From assembly GCA_017471175.1 (NCBI GenBank), contig JAFUVS010000017.1:62001-126000 (forward strand): a stretch of DNA of 64,000 nucleotides, written 5' to 3'. Position 1 is the stretch's first letter; each line of letters opens with the position of its first letter. Of this stretch, positions 1 through 8,376 are shown one piece after another. A program made the translations under genes and the position numbers. Under the pieces are notes generated by a model that worked only from the letters and a program-made list of their open reading frames with translations, did not search any database and was not told where the DNA came from. The stretch comes from Paludibacteraceae bacterium. GTDB taxonomy: Bacteria; Bacteroidota; Bacteroidia; Bacteroidales; Paludibacteraceae.

Positions 1-3000
1 CCGCAGTGGTGGAAACCACGAAGCAGTTCTGGAACATGTTCATACAGCCTGCCTCATGGATTTTCGGAGTGAGGATGGCTCGAGCAGTATCCATACGCTG
101 GCAGCCGAGGAACATCTCTTCACATCCCTCACGTCCGATAGCGTTATTGACGATGATGGAGTCTGCTTTATGGAGACCTACCGTTGCATCTGTATAGCAG
201 CCGTTGAACATACGGTAGCAGCCCAAGTAGCCGATGGTGTCGGAAATAATATACGGACTGACGCTCAGTTTCTTGCAACCGCTGAACATTTCGCGGAGAC
301 CTTCCTGATGTATTTCGCGGGCGCGGATGGTGTCGGCGGTAAGGACGGCAGCGTTGGTGGTTCCGCTTAACATCTGATAGCAGCCCTGTTCGCCGATAAC
401 ACCTGCATTAATTTTAGGTGCATGGGCGAACTTGACATTGGTAAGGAACATCTGGTAGCAACCCTTTGTGCCTATAGAATCGACCACAATAGAGTCCATC
501 CCTGTGAGAAGCTTACAAGTGAAGAACATCTCTTGACAGCCAAAGTCCCCGATTGTTCCGGCACGCAGATACCCTGCAGATGTCAGTCCGTTAAGAGTAT
601 TGAACATGCGGTAGCAGCCGCCGGTATTGACCGTACCGTCACTCTCGATACTGCCTGCCGTGACGCTCGGTGCAGTGGTCAGTAGCTGGCAACCCAGATA
701 CATATCGTTCAGACCGAGCGGAGCAATCTTGCCATTGACCACTATGTCGCCTGCCGAAACGAGACCTGTAGGACCTGTAGAATTATAGCAGTCTTTGAAC
801 ATCTGTTGGCAGCCTTTTACGCCGATGGAATCTACAATGATGGCAGGTGCGGCGGTAAGTTTTTTGCAGGTATTGAACATTTGGTAGCAACTCTGCTCAC
901 CGATATAGGAGACTTCGATACGCGGCATAATGGTGGTCAGTGCCGTGCAGCCGCTGAACATATTGTCGTAGCAATGCGCTCCCATAATCGGTGCGGAGAG
1001 TGCCAAATCGCTTATATCAACAAGAGCGGTGCAGGTCTTGAACATATTGTAGCAACCATAGTCGTACATCTTAGTGTTCTTTATGCCGTTGATAGTTGCG
1101 AGGCGTTTGCAGCCCTCGAACATACTTTCGCAAGCCGCGTAACCTATTTTATCAATAATAAGGCTGTCTGCAGTCAGTATGCCGTTGCTGGCATCTTTCC
1201 AACAGCCGCCGAACATACGGTAGCATCCGCTTTCTCCTACGGAGTCGATAGCTATATAGGGACTTGCTGCCAGTTTGGTGCAACCATTGAACATCTCGCG
1301 GAAGCCTTCCTGATATACTTTGCGTGCGCGTATGGTGTCAGAGGAGACCAGTGTGGTGCAGTTACAAAACTGTAAGCAACCCTGCTCACCTATCACATCC
1401 GCTGTAATCTTTGGTGAATTAGCGAACTTGGCATTGGTTTTGAACATTTGGTAGCAACCTTTTGTTCCAACCGAATCGACTCTTATGGAGTCCATGCTCA
1501 AAAGATTGGTGCAGCCCTGGAACATCTCCTGGCAGCCGAAACTGCCGATAGTCCCTACGCGCATATATCCTGCAGAGGTCAGTCCGGTAAGACCGTTGAA
1601 CATACGGTAGCAGCCGCCGGTATTGATAGCGTCATTACTCATAATTCTGCCGGCAGTGATATTCGGAGTAGTTGTCAGGTAGTGGCAGCCGCTATAGATA
1701 TCGTTCAAACCATGCGCACCAACCGTACCGCTTACAGTGATGTCGCCTGCAGTATGAATACCGGTTGCTGTCTTGCTGTTATAGCAATTGATGAACATCT
1801 GCTGACAGCCGTTGGGACCGATGGAATCGACGGTGATAGCAGGTGCTGGGTCAAGCCGGATACAGCCGTTGAACATATGGTAGCAGCCGTAGTCGCCAAT
1901 AATGGAAGGACTGAATACGGGCCATGCCGTTGTCAGATTGGTGCAGGCATTGAACATATTGTTGTATGCACCTGGTGCTATTTCCGTTGCGGGCAGTACG
2001 AAAGTGCTTATATCCACCAATCCCAAGCAACTGTTGAACATAAACTGGTAGCAGTCTTCCTCCAAGCGTGTAACAGGCAGATTGAGCTGGCTCAAATCCG
2101 TAATACCGTTACAGCCGTTGAAGATGTAACTATATGCCTGCGGACCAAGTTTGCTACAAGGCAGAATGTCGTTATCGAAATCCAATGCGGTACAACTTTT
2201 GAACATATTAGAGCATCCTGCCAATCCGATAGAGTCTGCCGCTATGTAAGGTAATTTGGTCAGTCCTGAGCAACCGTTGAACATCTGTTCGCAGCCGTTT
2301 TCACCTATGAGGCGGACAAAGATTGTGTCGGACGATGTAAACGGTGTGCGACCTGTGTACATCTGGTACAAGCCTCTGTAACCGATGACACCGGCTTTAA
2401 TCTTAGGAGCCTGTGTGAGAACCGTACAGCCGTCAAACATCTTCCAGCAACCCTGTGTGCCTACAGAGTCCATTATGATGGTGTCCATTGCAGCCAGTGA
2501 TGCGCATTTGTTGTACATCAGTTCGCAGCCGAAGGCATCAATCGTATCAATCTTTAAGTAGTCGGCAGAAGTAATCTTCAGGCTGTTGAACATATTGTAG
2601 CATCCGCCTGTCTGTGTTGCTCCATTACTTCCCACTCTCTTGGCAAATACGCTCGGAGCAGTGGTCAGACGATTACAACCTGAGAAAATCTCGTTGAGAC
2701 CCAATGTGCTGATTTTACCGTTTACCACTATATTACCCGCAGCACTCAAACCGACAGACGCGTTGGTGGAGCAGTTGACGAACATACGGTAGCACCCTGC
2801 TTCGCCAATTGAATCTGCAAAAATGACAGGTGAAACGTCAAGTTTCTTGCACGTGGTGAACATCTGGTCACAACTATGGCTGCCTATTACCTTGAACCGC
2901 AGTGTGTCTTTTACGGAAGTCAGGTTGGCACAACTGCTGAACATCGCGTTGCAGGCATACGGAGCAAGCGTATCGGCAGCAATGTGAAGGCCTTCTATAT

Positions 3001-5929
3001 CTGTCAGTCCGTTGCAACCCGTGAACATACCGAGGTAGCAATAGTTTGTCAGGTCTTTGTTGAACAGTGTGTCGTTGTCGAAAGTGAGAGATGTGCAGCC
3101 GTTGAACATATACTGCATATTACGGTCTCCCACCAACTCATCGACCTTAATTGTCGGCATCTTAGGCAATGCGGAGCAACCTGTAAACGCAGAACTCAAT
3201 CCAGACGAGCCAAGCGTACCAATGCGGATTGTATCTACAGAACTTAATGTTGTACAAGAGGGAAACATCTGTTCGCAGCCAAAACTATTCACCTCGTTGA
3301 TACTGATTTTTCCCATACGAGGAACTTTGGCAAGTCCATTGAACATCTGGTAACAGCCGCCTGTAGCCGTTTTATTTCCGCTCATTACACGTTCGGCATA
3401 CACATTAGGTGTCTTTTTCAATTTGGTGCTTCCGTTGAACATATTCTGACACCCCTGATTGTAGATGGCTTTGCTAACGATGATGTCGCCAGCCGTCATA
3501 GAGTCCGCAGCAGCAGTAGCAGTACCGCAGTTTTTGAACATAACGTTACAGCCTAACAATCCGATAGAGTCCACCACTAAAGTCGGAGTGTGCTTGATAT
3601 GCGTACAGCTGAGAAACATATTCTGGCACGCGCGGTCTTCAATAACCGATATTTTGAGAGTGTCCCACATATCGGTGATGCCGGCACAGCCGTTGAACAT
3701 ATAACTATAGGCGTATGGTGCAACCGTGTCGGCAGCCAGATGCAGTTCCGATACATCGGTAATACTCGTACAGTTTTGGAACATGTAGTAATAGCAGTAG
3801 TCTGTCAAGTCCTTGTTGAACAAAGTGTCTTTTTCCAGAGTAAGAGAGGAACAGCCGTTGAACATGTACTGCATCGGGTAACTCCCGCCAAATTCGTCAA
3901 TTTTAATCGTTGGCATCTTAGGCAAAGCCGTGCAACCTGTAAAAGCATAACTCAATCCATACGAGCCAAGCGTACCAATACTGATTGTATCTACTGCGAC
4001 CAATGTTGTACAAGATGGGAATATCTGTTCGCAGCCAAAACTATTCACCTCGTTGATACTGATTTTTCCCATACGGGGAACTTTGGCAAGTCCATTGAAC
4101 ATCAGATAGCATCCGCCTGTAGCCGTTTTATTTCCGCTCATTACACGCTCGGCATACACATTAGGTGTCTTTTTCAGTTTGGTGCTTCCGTTGAACATGT
4201 TCTGACACCCCTGATTGTAGATGGCTTTCTTTACGATAATGTCACCTGCAGTCATTGAGTCAGCTGTGGCTGTTGCCGTACCACATGCTTTGAACATAGC
4301 ATTACAGCCTAAAAGTCCGATAGAGTCCACTACCAGTGTCGAAGAGTGTTTTAATTTTGTGCAACCGTTGAACATTCCTTGACAGGCTCTATTGCCAATG
4401 ACAGATACTTGGATGCTATCCCATATATCAGTGATACCTGTACAGCCCGTAAACATGTAATTATAGGCATAAGGTGCAATTGTATCGGCAGGAAGGTATA
4501 ACTCGCTCGTATTGGTTATTCCTGTGCATTTTTCAAACATGTAATAATAGCAGTAGTCGGTTAGGCCGGTGTTTGACAGTGTGTCTTTATTAAAATCAAG
4601 AGACGAACAGCCTGTAAACATATACTGAAACGGATATGTCCCGCCAAAAGTGCCGACTTTTATTTTAGGTATTCGTTTCAGTTTTGTACATCCCGTGTAC
4701 ATATAACTACAGCCATAAGCATCAACTATGTCGGCCTTAATTGCACCAGCAGACGAGATTCCAGTCAAGTCCTGGAACATATACCTGCATCCACCGTTTT
4801 TATCCGTTGTGCCGAAGATTCTGCCTGCTTTAATGGCGGGAGCGTTTTTCAGCCGCGTACTACCTGCATACATAGTCTGACAGCCCTGGTAGTAGATGGC
4901 TTTGCTGACAATGATGTCTCCTGCTGTCATTGAGTCGGTTCCTGTGAGCGTTGTGCCGCAGGTTTTGAACATATTGATACAACCTGCCGTACCAATCGAA
5001 TCCACCTTGATAGCCGGGGTTTGGCGCAAGTTCGTACAGCCTAAAAACATCTGGTCACAACTGTTTGTAGCAATCACGGAAACACGGAAGGTGTCCATTA
5101 CCGAGGTCAGTCCCGTGCAAGCCTGGAACATCAGTTGGTAACAATAATTGTTCAGCGTGTCCGCAGCAAAATCTATACCTACCAAATCCGTCAAGCCTGT
5201 GCAACTCTGAAACATATTCAAACAGGCATACGTACCTAAATTGGACGGCACTCTAAATCCGCTCAAAGAGGTCAGACTTGTACAATTCTTGAACATCTGA
5301 TTATAGCTATAAGAAGCTACCGTTTCAGGTTCCGGTAATGACAGTCTGCTAATATCCGTTACGCCCGTACCTTGGAACATTGCACGGTAACAATTGACCT
5401 TTAATGTGGTAGCAGGCAAACGGACTTTGTCAATATTGGTTAGTGCAGTATTATTCAGGAACAAACAGTTGAAGCAGCAATGTGCAGGTATAGTGGTATT
5501 GGTGGCAAAGTTTTCACCATCAATCAATGACATCACATTTCCTTCAACCGAGAAATCTCCTGTCGTTACAAAGTACCAGCGTTTGTCGGTAAGACTTGTA
5601 CTATTAACGCCTAATCCGCTGGTGTTGATGCCATTGTCAGGATTACGGCGGAGACGCATAGTACTTCCTGCTTCAATAGTCAGTTTTGAGGCTGCAGCAG
5701 AAGCACTAAAAGTTTCCCATGTTTCTCCTTCGTCAGTACTGTATTGCAAGAAAAGGTTGGCAAGAGTTGTGACAGTCGGACTATTACTGTTTTTTGTCAT
5801 ATAGACCGTTGTTGTCTCATTGGCACGGAAGGTGAGTTCTTGGGAGAGGTAAGGGTCATCCGCCCATACAGGGGAAGTTACAAAAAGTATTGAGATTAAC
5901 ACCAAGAAAAAAGTAAGATGTTGTTTCAT
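1..5929 (-). CDS. Giant secreted BspA-like repeat protein, 3' end outside window
   Basis: The reading frame is open without a stop from the ATG at 5929 to the left edge, giving at least 1976 residues. It begins with a signal peptide (MKQHLTFFLVLISILF, ending near VWADD). After an N-terminal region of roughly 150 residues come dozens of repeats of 26-28 residues built on C-x(2-3)-MF-x-G/N-C-T-x-L followed by a short beta-like stretch. This resembles the bacterial surface protein 26-residue repeat / DUF285 and BspA leucine-rich repeat families, which are known in Bacteroidales surface proteins; the exact family needs a profile search. Each repeat brings about two cysteines, so the mature protein is extremely cysteine-rich. 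Larger blocks are duplicated too (about 3245-3480 matches 4001-4236). The C-terminus, where a T9SS or other anchoring signal would sit, is not visible. The gene lies 54 bases after a small secreted-protein gene on the same strand. A role in adhesion is inference. Confidence 0.85.
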   Translation of the reverse strand, partial: MKQHLTFFLVLISILFVTSPVWADDPYLSQELTFRANETTTVYMTKNSNSPTVTTLANLFLQYSTDEGETWETFSASAAASKLTIEAGSTMRLRRNPDNGINTSGLGVNSTSLTDKRWYFVTTGDFSVEGNVMSLIDGENFATNTTIPAHCCFNCLFLNNTALTNIDKVRLPATTLKVNCYRAMFQGTGVTDISRLSLPEPETVASYSYNQMFKNCTSLTSLSGFRVPSNLGTYACLNMFQSCTGLTDLVGIDFAADTLNNYCYQLMFQACTGLTSVMDTFRVSVIATNSCDQMFLGCTNLRQTPAIKVDSIGTAGCINMFKTCGTTLTGTDSMTAGDIIVSKAIYYQGCQTMYAGSTRLKNAPAIKAGRIFGTTDKNGGCRYMFQDLTGISSAGAIKADIVDAYGCSYMYTGCTKLKRIPKIKVGTFGGTYPFQYMFTGCSSLDFNKDTLSNTGLTDYCYYYMFEKCTGITNTSELYLPADTIAPYAYNYMFTGCTGITDIWDSIQVSVIGNRACQGMFNGCTKLKHSSTLVVDSIGLLGCNAMFKACGTATATADSMTAGDIIVKKAIYNQGCQNMFNGSTKLKKTPNVYAERVMSGNKTATGGCYLMFNGLAKVPRMGKISINEVNSFGCEQIFPSCTTLVAVDTISIGTLGSYGLSYAFTGCTALPKMPTIKIDEFGGSYPMQYMFNGCSSLTLEKDTLFNKDLTDYCYYYMFQNCTSITDVSELHLAADTVAPYAYSYMFNGCAGITDMWDTLKISVIEDRACQNMFLSCTHIKHTPTLVVDSIGLLGCNVMFKNCGTATAAADSMTAGDIIVSKAIYNQGCQNMFNGSTKLKKTPNVYAERVMSGNKTATGGCYQMFNGLAKVPRMGKISINEVNSFGCEQMFPSCTTLSSVDTIRIGTLGSSGLSSAFTGCSALPKMPTIKVDELVGDRNMQYMFNGCTSLTFDNDTLFNKDLTNYCYLGMFTGCNGLTDIEGLHIAADTLAPYACNAMFSSCANLTSVKDTLRFKVIGSHSCDQMFTTCKKLDVSPVIFADSIGEAGCYRMFVNCSTNASVGLSAAGNIVVNGKISTLGLNEIFSGCNRLTTAPSVFAKRVGSNGATQTGGCYNMFNSLKITSADYLKIDTIDAFGCELMYNKCASLAAMDTIIMDSVGTQGCWKMFDGCTVLTQAPKIKAGVIGYRGLYQMYTGRTPFTSSDTIFVRLIGENGCEQMFNGCSGLTKLPYIAADSIGLAGCSNMFKSCTALDFDNDILPCSKLGPQAYSYIFNGCNGITDLSQLNLPVTRLEEDCYQFMFNSCLGLVDISTFVLPATEIAPGAYNNMFNACTNLTTAWPVFSPSIIGDYGCYHMFNGCIRLDPAPAITVDSIGPNGCQQMFINCYNSKTATGIHTAGDITVSGTVGAHGLNDIYSGCHYLTTTPNITAGRIMSNDAINTGGCYRMFNGLTGLTSAGYMRVGTIGSFGCQEMFQGCTNLLSMDSIRVDSVGTKGCYQMFKTNAKFANSPKITADVIGEQGCLQFCNCTTLVSSDTIRARKVYQEGFREMFNGCTKLAASPYIAIDSVGESGCYRMFGGCWKDASNGILTADSLIIDKIGYAACESMFEGCKRLATINGIKNTKMYDYGCYNMFKTCTALVDISDLALSAPIMGAHCYDNMFSGCTALTTIMPRIEVSYIGEQSCYQMFNTCKKLTAAPAIIVDSIGVKGCQQMFKDCYNSTGPTGLVSAGDIVVNGKIAPLGLNDMYLGCQLLTTAPSVTAGSIESDGTVNTGGCYRMFNTLNGLTSAGYLRAGTIGDFGCQEMFFTCKLLTGMDSIVVDSIGTKGCYQMFLTNVKFAHAPKINAGVIGEQGCYQMLSGTTNAAVLTADTIRAREIHQEGLREMFSGCKKLSVSPYIISDTIGYLGCYRMFNGCYTDATVGLHKADSIIVNNAIGREGCEEMFLGCQRMDTARAILTPKIHEAGCMNMFQNCFVVSTTA
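3245..4236 (-). repeat. 756-bp higher-order duplication inside the giant repeat gene
   Basis: Bases about 3245-3480 reappear almost unchanged at about 4001-4236, an offset of exactly 756 bases (252 codons, nine or so protein repeats). A more diverged third copy of part of the block is seen near 4850-4935. The reading frame is kept, so the copies add whole sets of protein repeats. This points to recent unequal recombination within the gene. Confidence 0.75.
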
Positions 5930-5983
5930 AGTATTGATAGGTATTAAGTTTCTATTATATTGTTCACAAAGGGGTTATTCTTG

Positions 5984-6373
5984 TTATTTTTCTTCCGTTT
6001 GCCGTAAGACGTTTCTGCGCTTTTTCATAAAGATGACTGCATAAATGCCAAGGAAGAGAGAAAGCGGAAGCAGACCATCTCCTATCGGCAAAGCGGGATT
6101 CTCACCCTCATAGGGGTCATCCCAGTTGCCGGGTTTATCGTAGCCACCTGAGCCACCTCCATCGTCTCCATTGTCAATGGGATCCGCCCAATTTCCAGGC
6201 TTATCCCACCCAACTTCCATACCGTTCGTAGCCAAAGGCATAGCGGAAGTGGAGCGCATGGGGATAGGTTTGTAGGTCGCAAAAGTAGTCGGGCCGTCCG
6301 CCATCATCGGTATGCACACAGACAAAGCCCAAAGAATGACAAATTGTACTCTCCGGCAGCGTTGTTCAATCAT
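5984..6373 (-). CDS. Small secreted protein with C-terminal GDG-membrane-basic tail
   Basis: No family is recognised. The open frame extends to 6448, but a promoter at 6404-6435 places transcription start near 6398, so the ATG at 6373 is preferred, giving 129 residues. Residues 1-25 are a signal peptide ending near MMADG. The middle is low in complexity and holds two copies of a short motif, WDKPGNWADP (56-65) and YDKPGNWDDP (78-87), separated by a Gly/Asp linker. The end is tripartite: PIGDG (96-100), one hydrophobic segment (101-115) and a basic cluster KKRR (117-120). This layout looks like a sorting or membrane-retention tail. The gene lies 54 bases upstream of the giant repeat protein on the same strand, so the two may be cotranscribed and functionally linked (inference). 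Confidence 0.7.
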   Translation of the reverse strand: MIEQRCRRVQFVILWALSVCIPMMADGPTTFATYKPIPMRSTSAMPLATNGMEVGWDKPGNWADPIDNGDDGGGSGGYDKPGNWDDPYEGENPALPIGDGLLPLSLFLGIYAVIFMKKRRNVLRQTEEK

Positions 6374-6403
6374 TTTGGATAGTTTTTGGCACATTTTAAG
6401 CGG

Positions 6404-6435
6404 CAAAAATACAACTTTTAATTGATATATACAAA
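6404..6435 (-). promoter_or_regulatory. Bacteroidota promoter for the small secreted protein
   Basis: Read on the minus strand: TTTG (6435-6432), 20 bases, TATTTTTG (6411-6404). This fits the Bacteroidota -33 TTTG / -7 TAnnTTTG consensus and decides the start codon of the gene at 6373. Confidence 0.75.
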
Positions 6436-6588
6436 TCCACTTACACAAAAAAAACGACGAAAATTACGATTAGTGCTGTATAACACACTACTAATCAACT
6501 AATAGTGGTGTTATTCTATTTTACAAGCACCCTATCCGACGGGAGAGGGGATTGCGAAAGCATTTTGAGAGTACGGTGAGAGCATAGT

Positions 6589-6676
6589 TGACCTATAGGT
6601 GACCTATGGGTGACTTATGGGTGACCTATGGGCGACCTATGGGTGACTTATGGGCGACCTATGGGTGACCTATGGA
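6589..6676. repeat. 11-bp tandem repeat, 8 units
   Basis: Eight head-to-tail units of 11 bp with consensus TGACCTATGGG. Variation is confined to unit positions 1, 5, 9 and 11 (for example CGACCTATGGG, TGACTTATGGG). The period is constant with no insertion or deletion. It lies between two divergent promoters, roughly 95 bases upstream of the plus-strand one. Confidence 0.95.
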
Positions 6677-6769
6677 ATAGACGGGGAGATGGTAGGGAGA
6701 TTTTGCACGGGAATATACAGGAAGAACGCAGGAAGATTGGAAGCGATTATGGCGAAATGTGCAAAATTA

Positions 6770-6801
6770 TTTGGTAAATTTATCCAATACCACTATCTTT
6801 G
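6770..6801 (+). promoter_or_regulatory. Bacteroidota promoter for the lipoprotein/TonB receptor genes
   Basis: TTTG (6770-6773), 20 bases, TATCTTTG (6794-6801), an exact match to the Bacteroidota consensus, 39 bases before the ATG at 6841. Confidence 0.85.
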
Positions 6802-6840
6802 CCGCCGAATTATTATTGTCACTAATTCAAACAAACTATT

Positions 6841-8373
6841 ATGCGTCAACATTTCTCCTTTGCATTGGTTATGGTTCTCATAACGATGCTTGGTTTCGCC
6901 TCTTGCGAGAAGAAAACCAATTCGAGTAACACCAGCGTTCCCACCACTTCACAAGGTGCGCAAAAGCGTCTGACCGGCGATGAACAAATTGAAAAACTCA
7001 ACACGCTCGGTGAACAGATATTGAGCAACTTCAAGACCCAAGAGCAGGAAGACCTCATTCGTCTGACGGACTATTTAGCAGCCCGTTTCGAGACTGCCAA
7101 CTGGCAAGCCGTTTTGGATAGTGCAGGAGTCTGACACGCTGCTTATTCAGGTATGCAGCCTGCGATGGCTACGATGCGCCGCTTGAGTGCCTACGCCTAC
7201 TATGCTCCGATGAACTTTATGGATGTCGTAACGCTTGACAACTGGTACGTATCTGATTTCTTCGGCGAGTTTGAGTATATCGACAGCCAAGAGAAATGGC
7301 GTTTCATTGCCAAGAACGACAATGCAGCCATCTTCAACTGCACCGACACACAAGGCAAGAAAGTGGTAATCACCATCAAAGCCACCGGCGACACCTACTC
7401 GGTGATTGATACGGTCAAAGTCTATGACTACAATACCACCAAACGTATCTACACGGTTGACTATTGGGATGAGCAGAAAAATGAGTATATTGAAGGTCGT
7501 GTAATCAGCGAATCGTACTACAAGCAACTGCTTGACAACCGTGATGATGACTTTGAGGACGATGATTATTTTACAGCCACTTATGGCGGTGTACACTACT
7601 ACGTACACGTATCCTATCCCTTCACGATGCAACCTGTTGCTCTTCACCTTCCCTCGCGCATCGAAGCCACGATGACAGACGATGGCAAAGAGATGGTGAA
7701 CATTGCACTGACGTTTGACATTGACCGCAAAGACCACGTTAAAGTGGCAGGAAATGTGCGTCTTGCCAATATTGTACAAACCTACGATATGAACGTAACC
7801 CGCTCCGCCGTTAGAGGTAACTACGAGCTGCGCGTCAACAACAAGTCTATCTGCAAACTATCCATTGACAACAAAGGCTTTAACGCACTGACCATTGACC
7901 CCAACAACAACCTGCGGACCGAAGGCGACTTGGCTAAATACGAAGAGAAGGTGGAGAAAGACCTCAAACCCGGTAAAACGACTATTCTGCTCTCTATTCT
8001 TGGCGGCGAAATGAGCATCCAAGGCGAAATGGATGGCGACTCCTACTATAACGGGTTGAGAAACTGGGAAAAGACGGAATATACATCCGACGAAAAACGC
8101 GCCACCGCTTTTGTGGAGAACTGGAACAAATACATCTTCCTATCCGTCTATTACGGCAGCGATATTAAGCAAGCCGAAATCATTATGGAAGTGGACGATA
8201 TGGAATACAACGTAGTACCTGCCATCTACTTCATTGAGGACAGAATGTCGATGCAGTTCGACCAATACTTTACACGTCGTTCGTACGGTTCGCTCATTGA
8301 TGGTACCGAAGCATTGATAAACGGCTACATCAGTTTCTTCAAAGAGCATCCGATGGACTCGGTTGACCTGTAA
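6841..8373 (+). pseudogene. Lipoprotein gene interrupted by an in-frame TGA
   Basis: Two open frames, 6841-7134 and 7153-8373, lie in the same reading frame and are separated by a single TGA at 7132-7134 followed by five sense codons and an ATG. The first part starts with a lipoprotein signal (LGFASC, Cys22) and ends in a helical region; the second (406 residues) has no signal of its own and starts mid-domain. Read together they would form one lipoprotein of about 510 residues. I do not recognise the family. TGA is used as an ordinary stop elsewhere in the window, so recoding is unlikely; a real nonsense mutation or a sequencing error are the main options. A promoter precedes it and the TonB receptor follows after 3 bases, so the gene heads a likely three-gene outer-membrane unit. 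Confidence 0.7.
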
Positions 8374-8376
8374 TCT

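Larger units (their letters stand above)
6374..6840. other. Divergent intergenic region with hairpin and 11-bp array
   Basis: This spacer lies between divergent genes. It holds the minus-strand promoter (6404-6435), an imperfect inverted repeat at about 6480-6514 (ATAACACACTA against TAGTGGTGTTAT), an 11-bp tandem array (6589-6676) and the plus-strand promoter (6770-6801). Short open frames here overlap the array and look like chance. Confidence 0.7.

Noticed and set aside
806-2254. Plus-strand open frames with recurring EH-V/L-A pattern over 1-4258
   Set aside because: They are the antisense of the minus-strand repeat gene: their codons share boundaries with it and EH is the complement of MF. 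No start signal or family is seen.
7132-7134. Selenocysteine or genetic-code reassignment at the TGA
   Set aside because: Other genes in the window end normally at TGA, and no SECIS-like hairpin was noticed directly after it.
7147-7779. Minus-strand frame of 210 residues opposite the lipoprotein gene
   Set aside because: It is a shadow of the plus-strand gene, without recognisable domain, signal or promoter.
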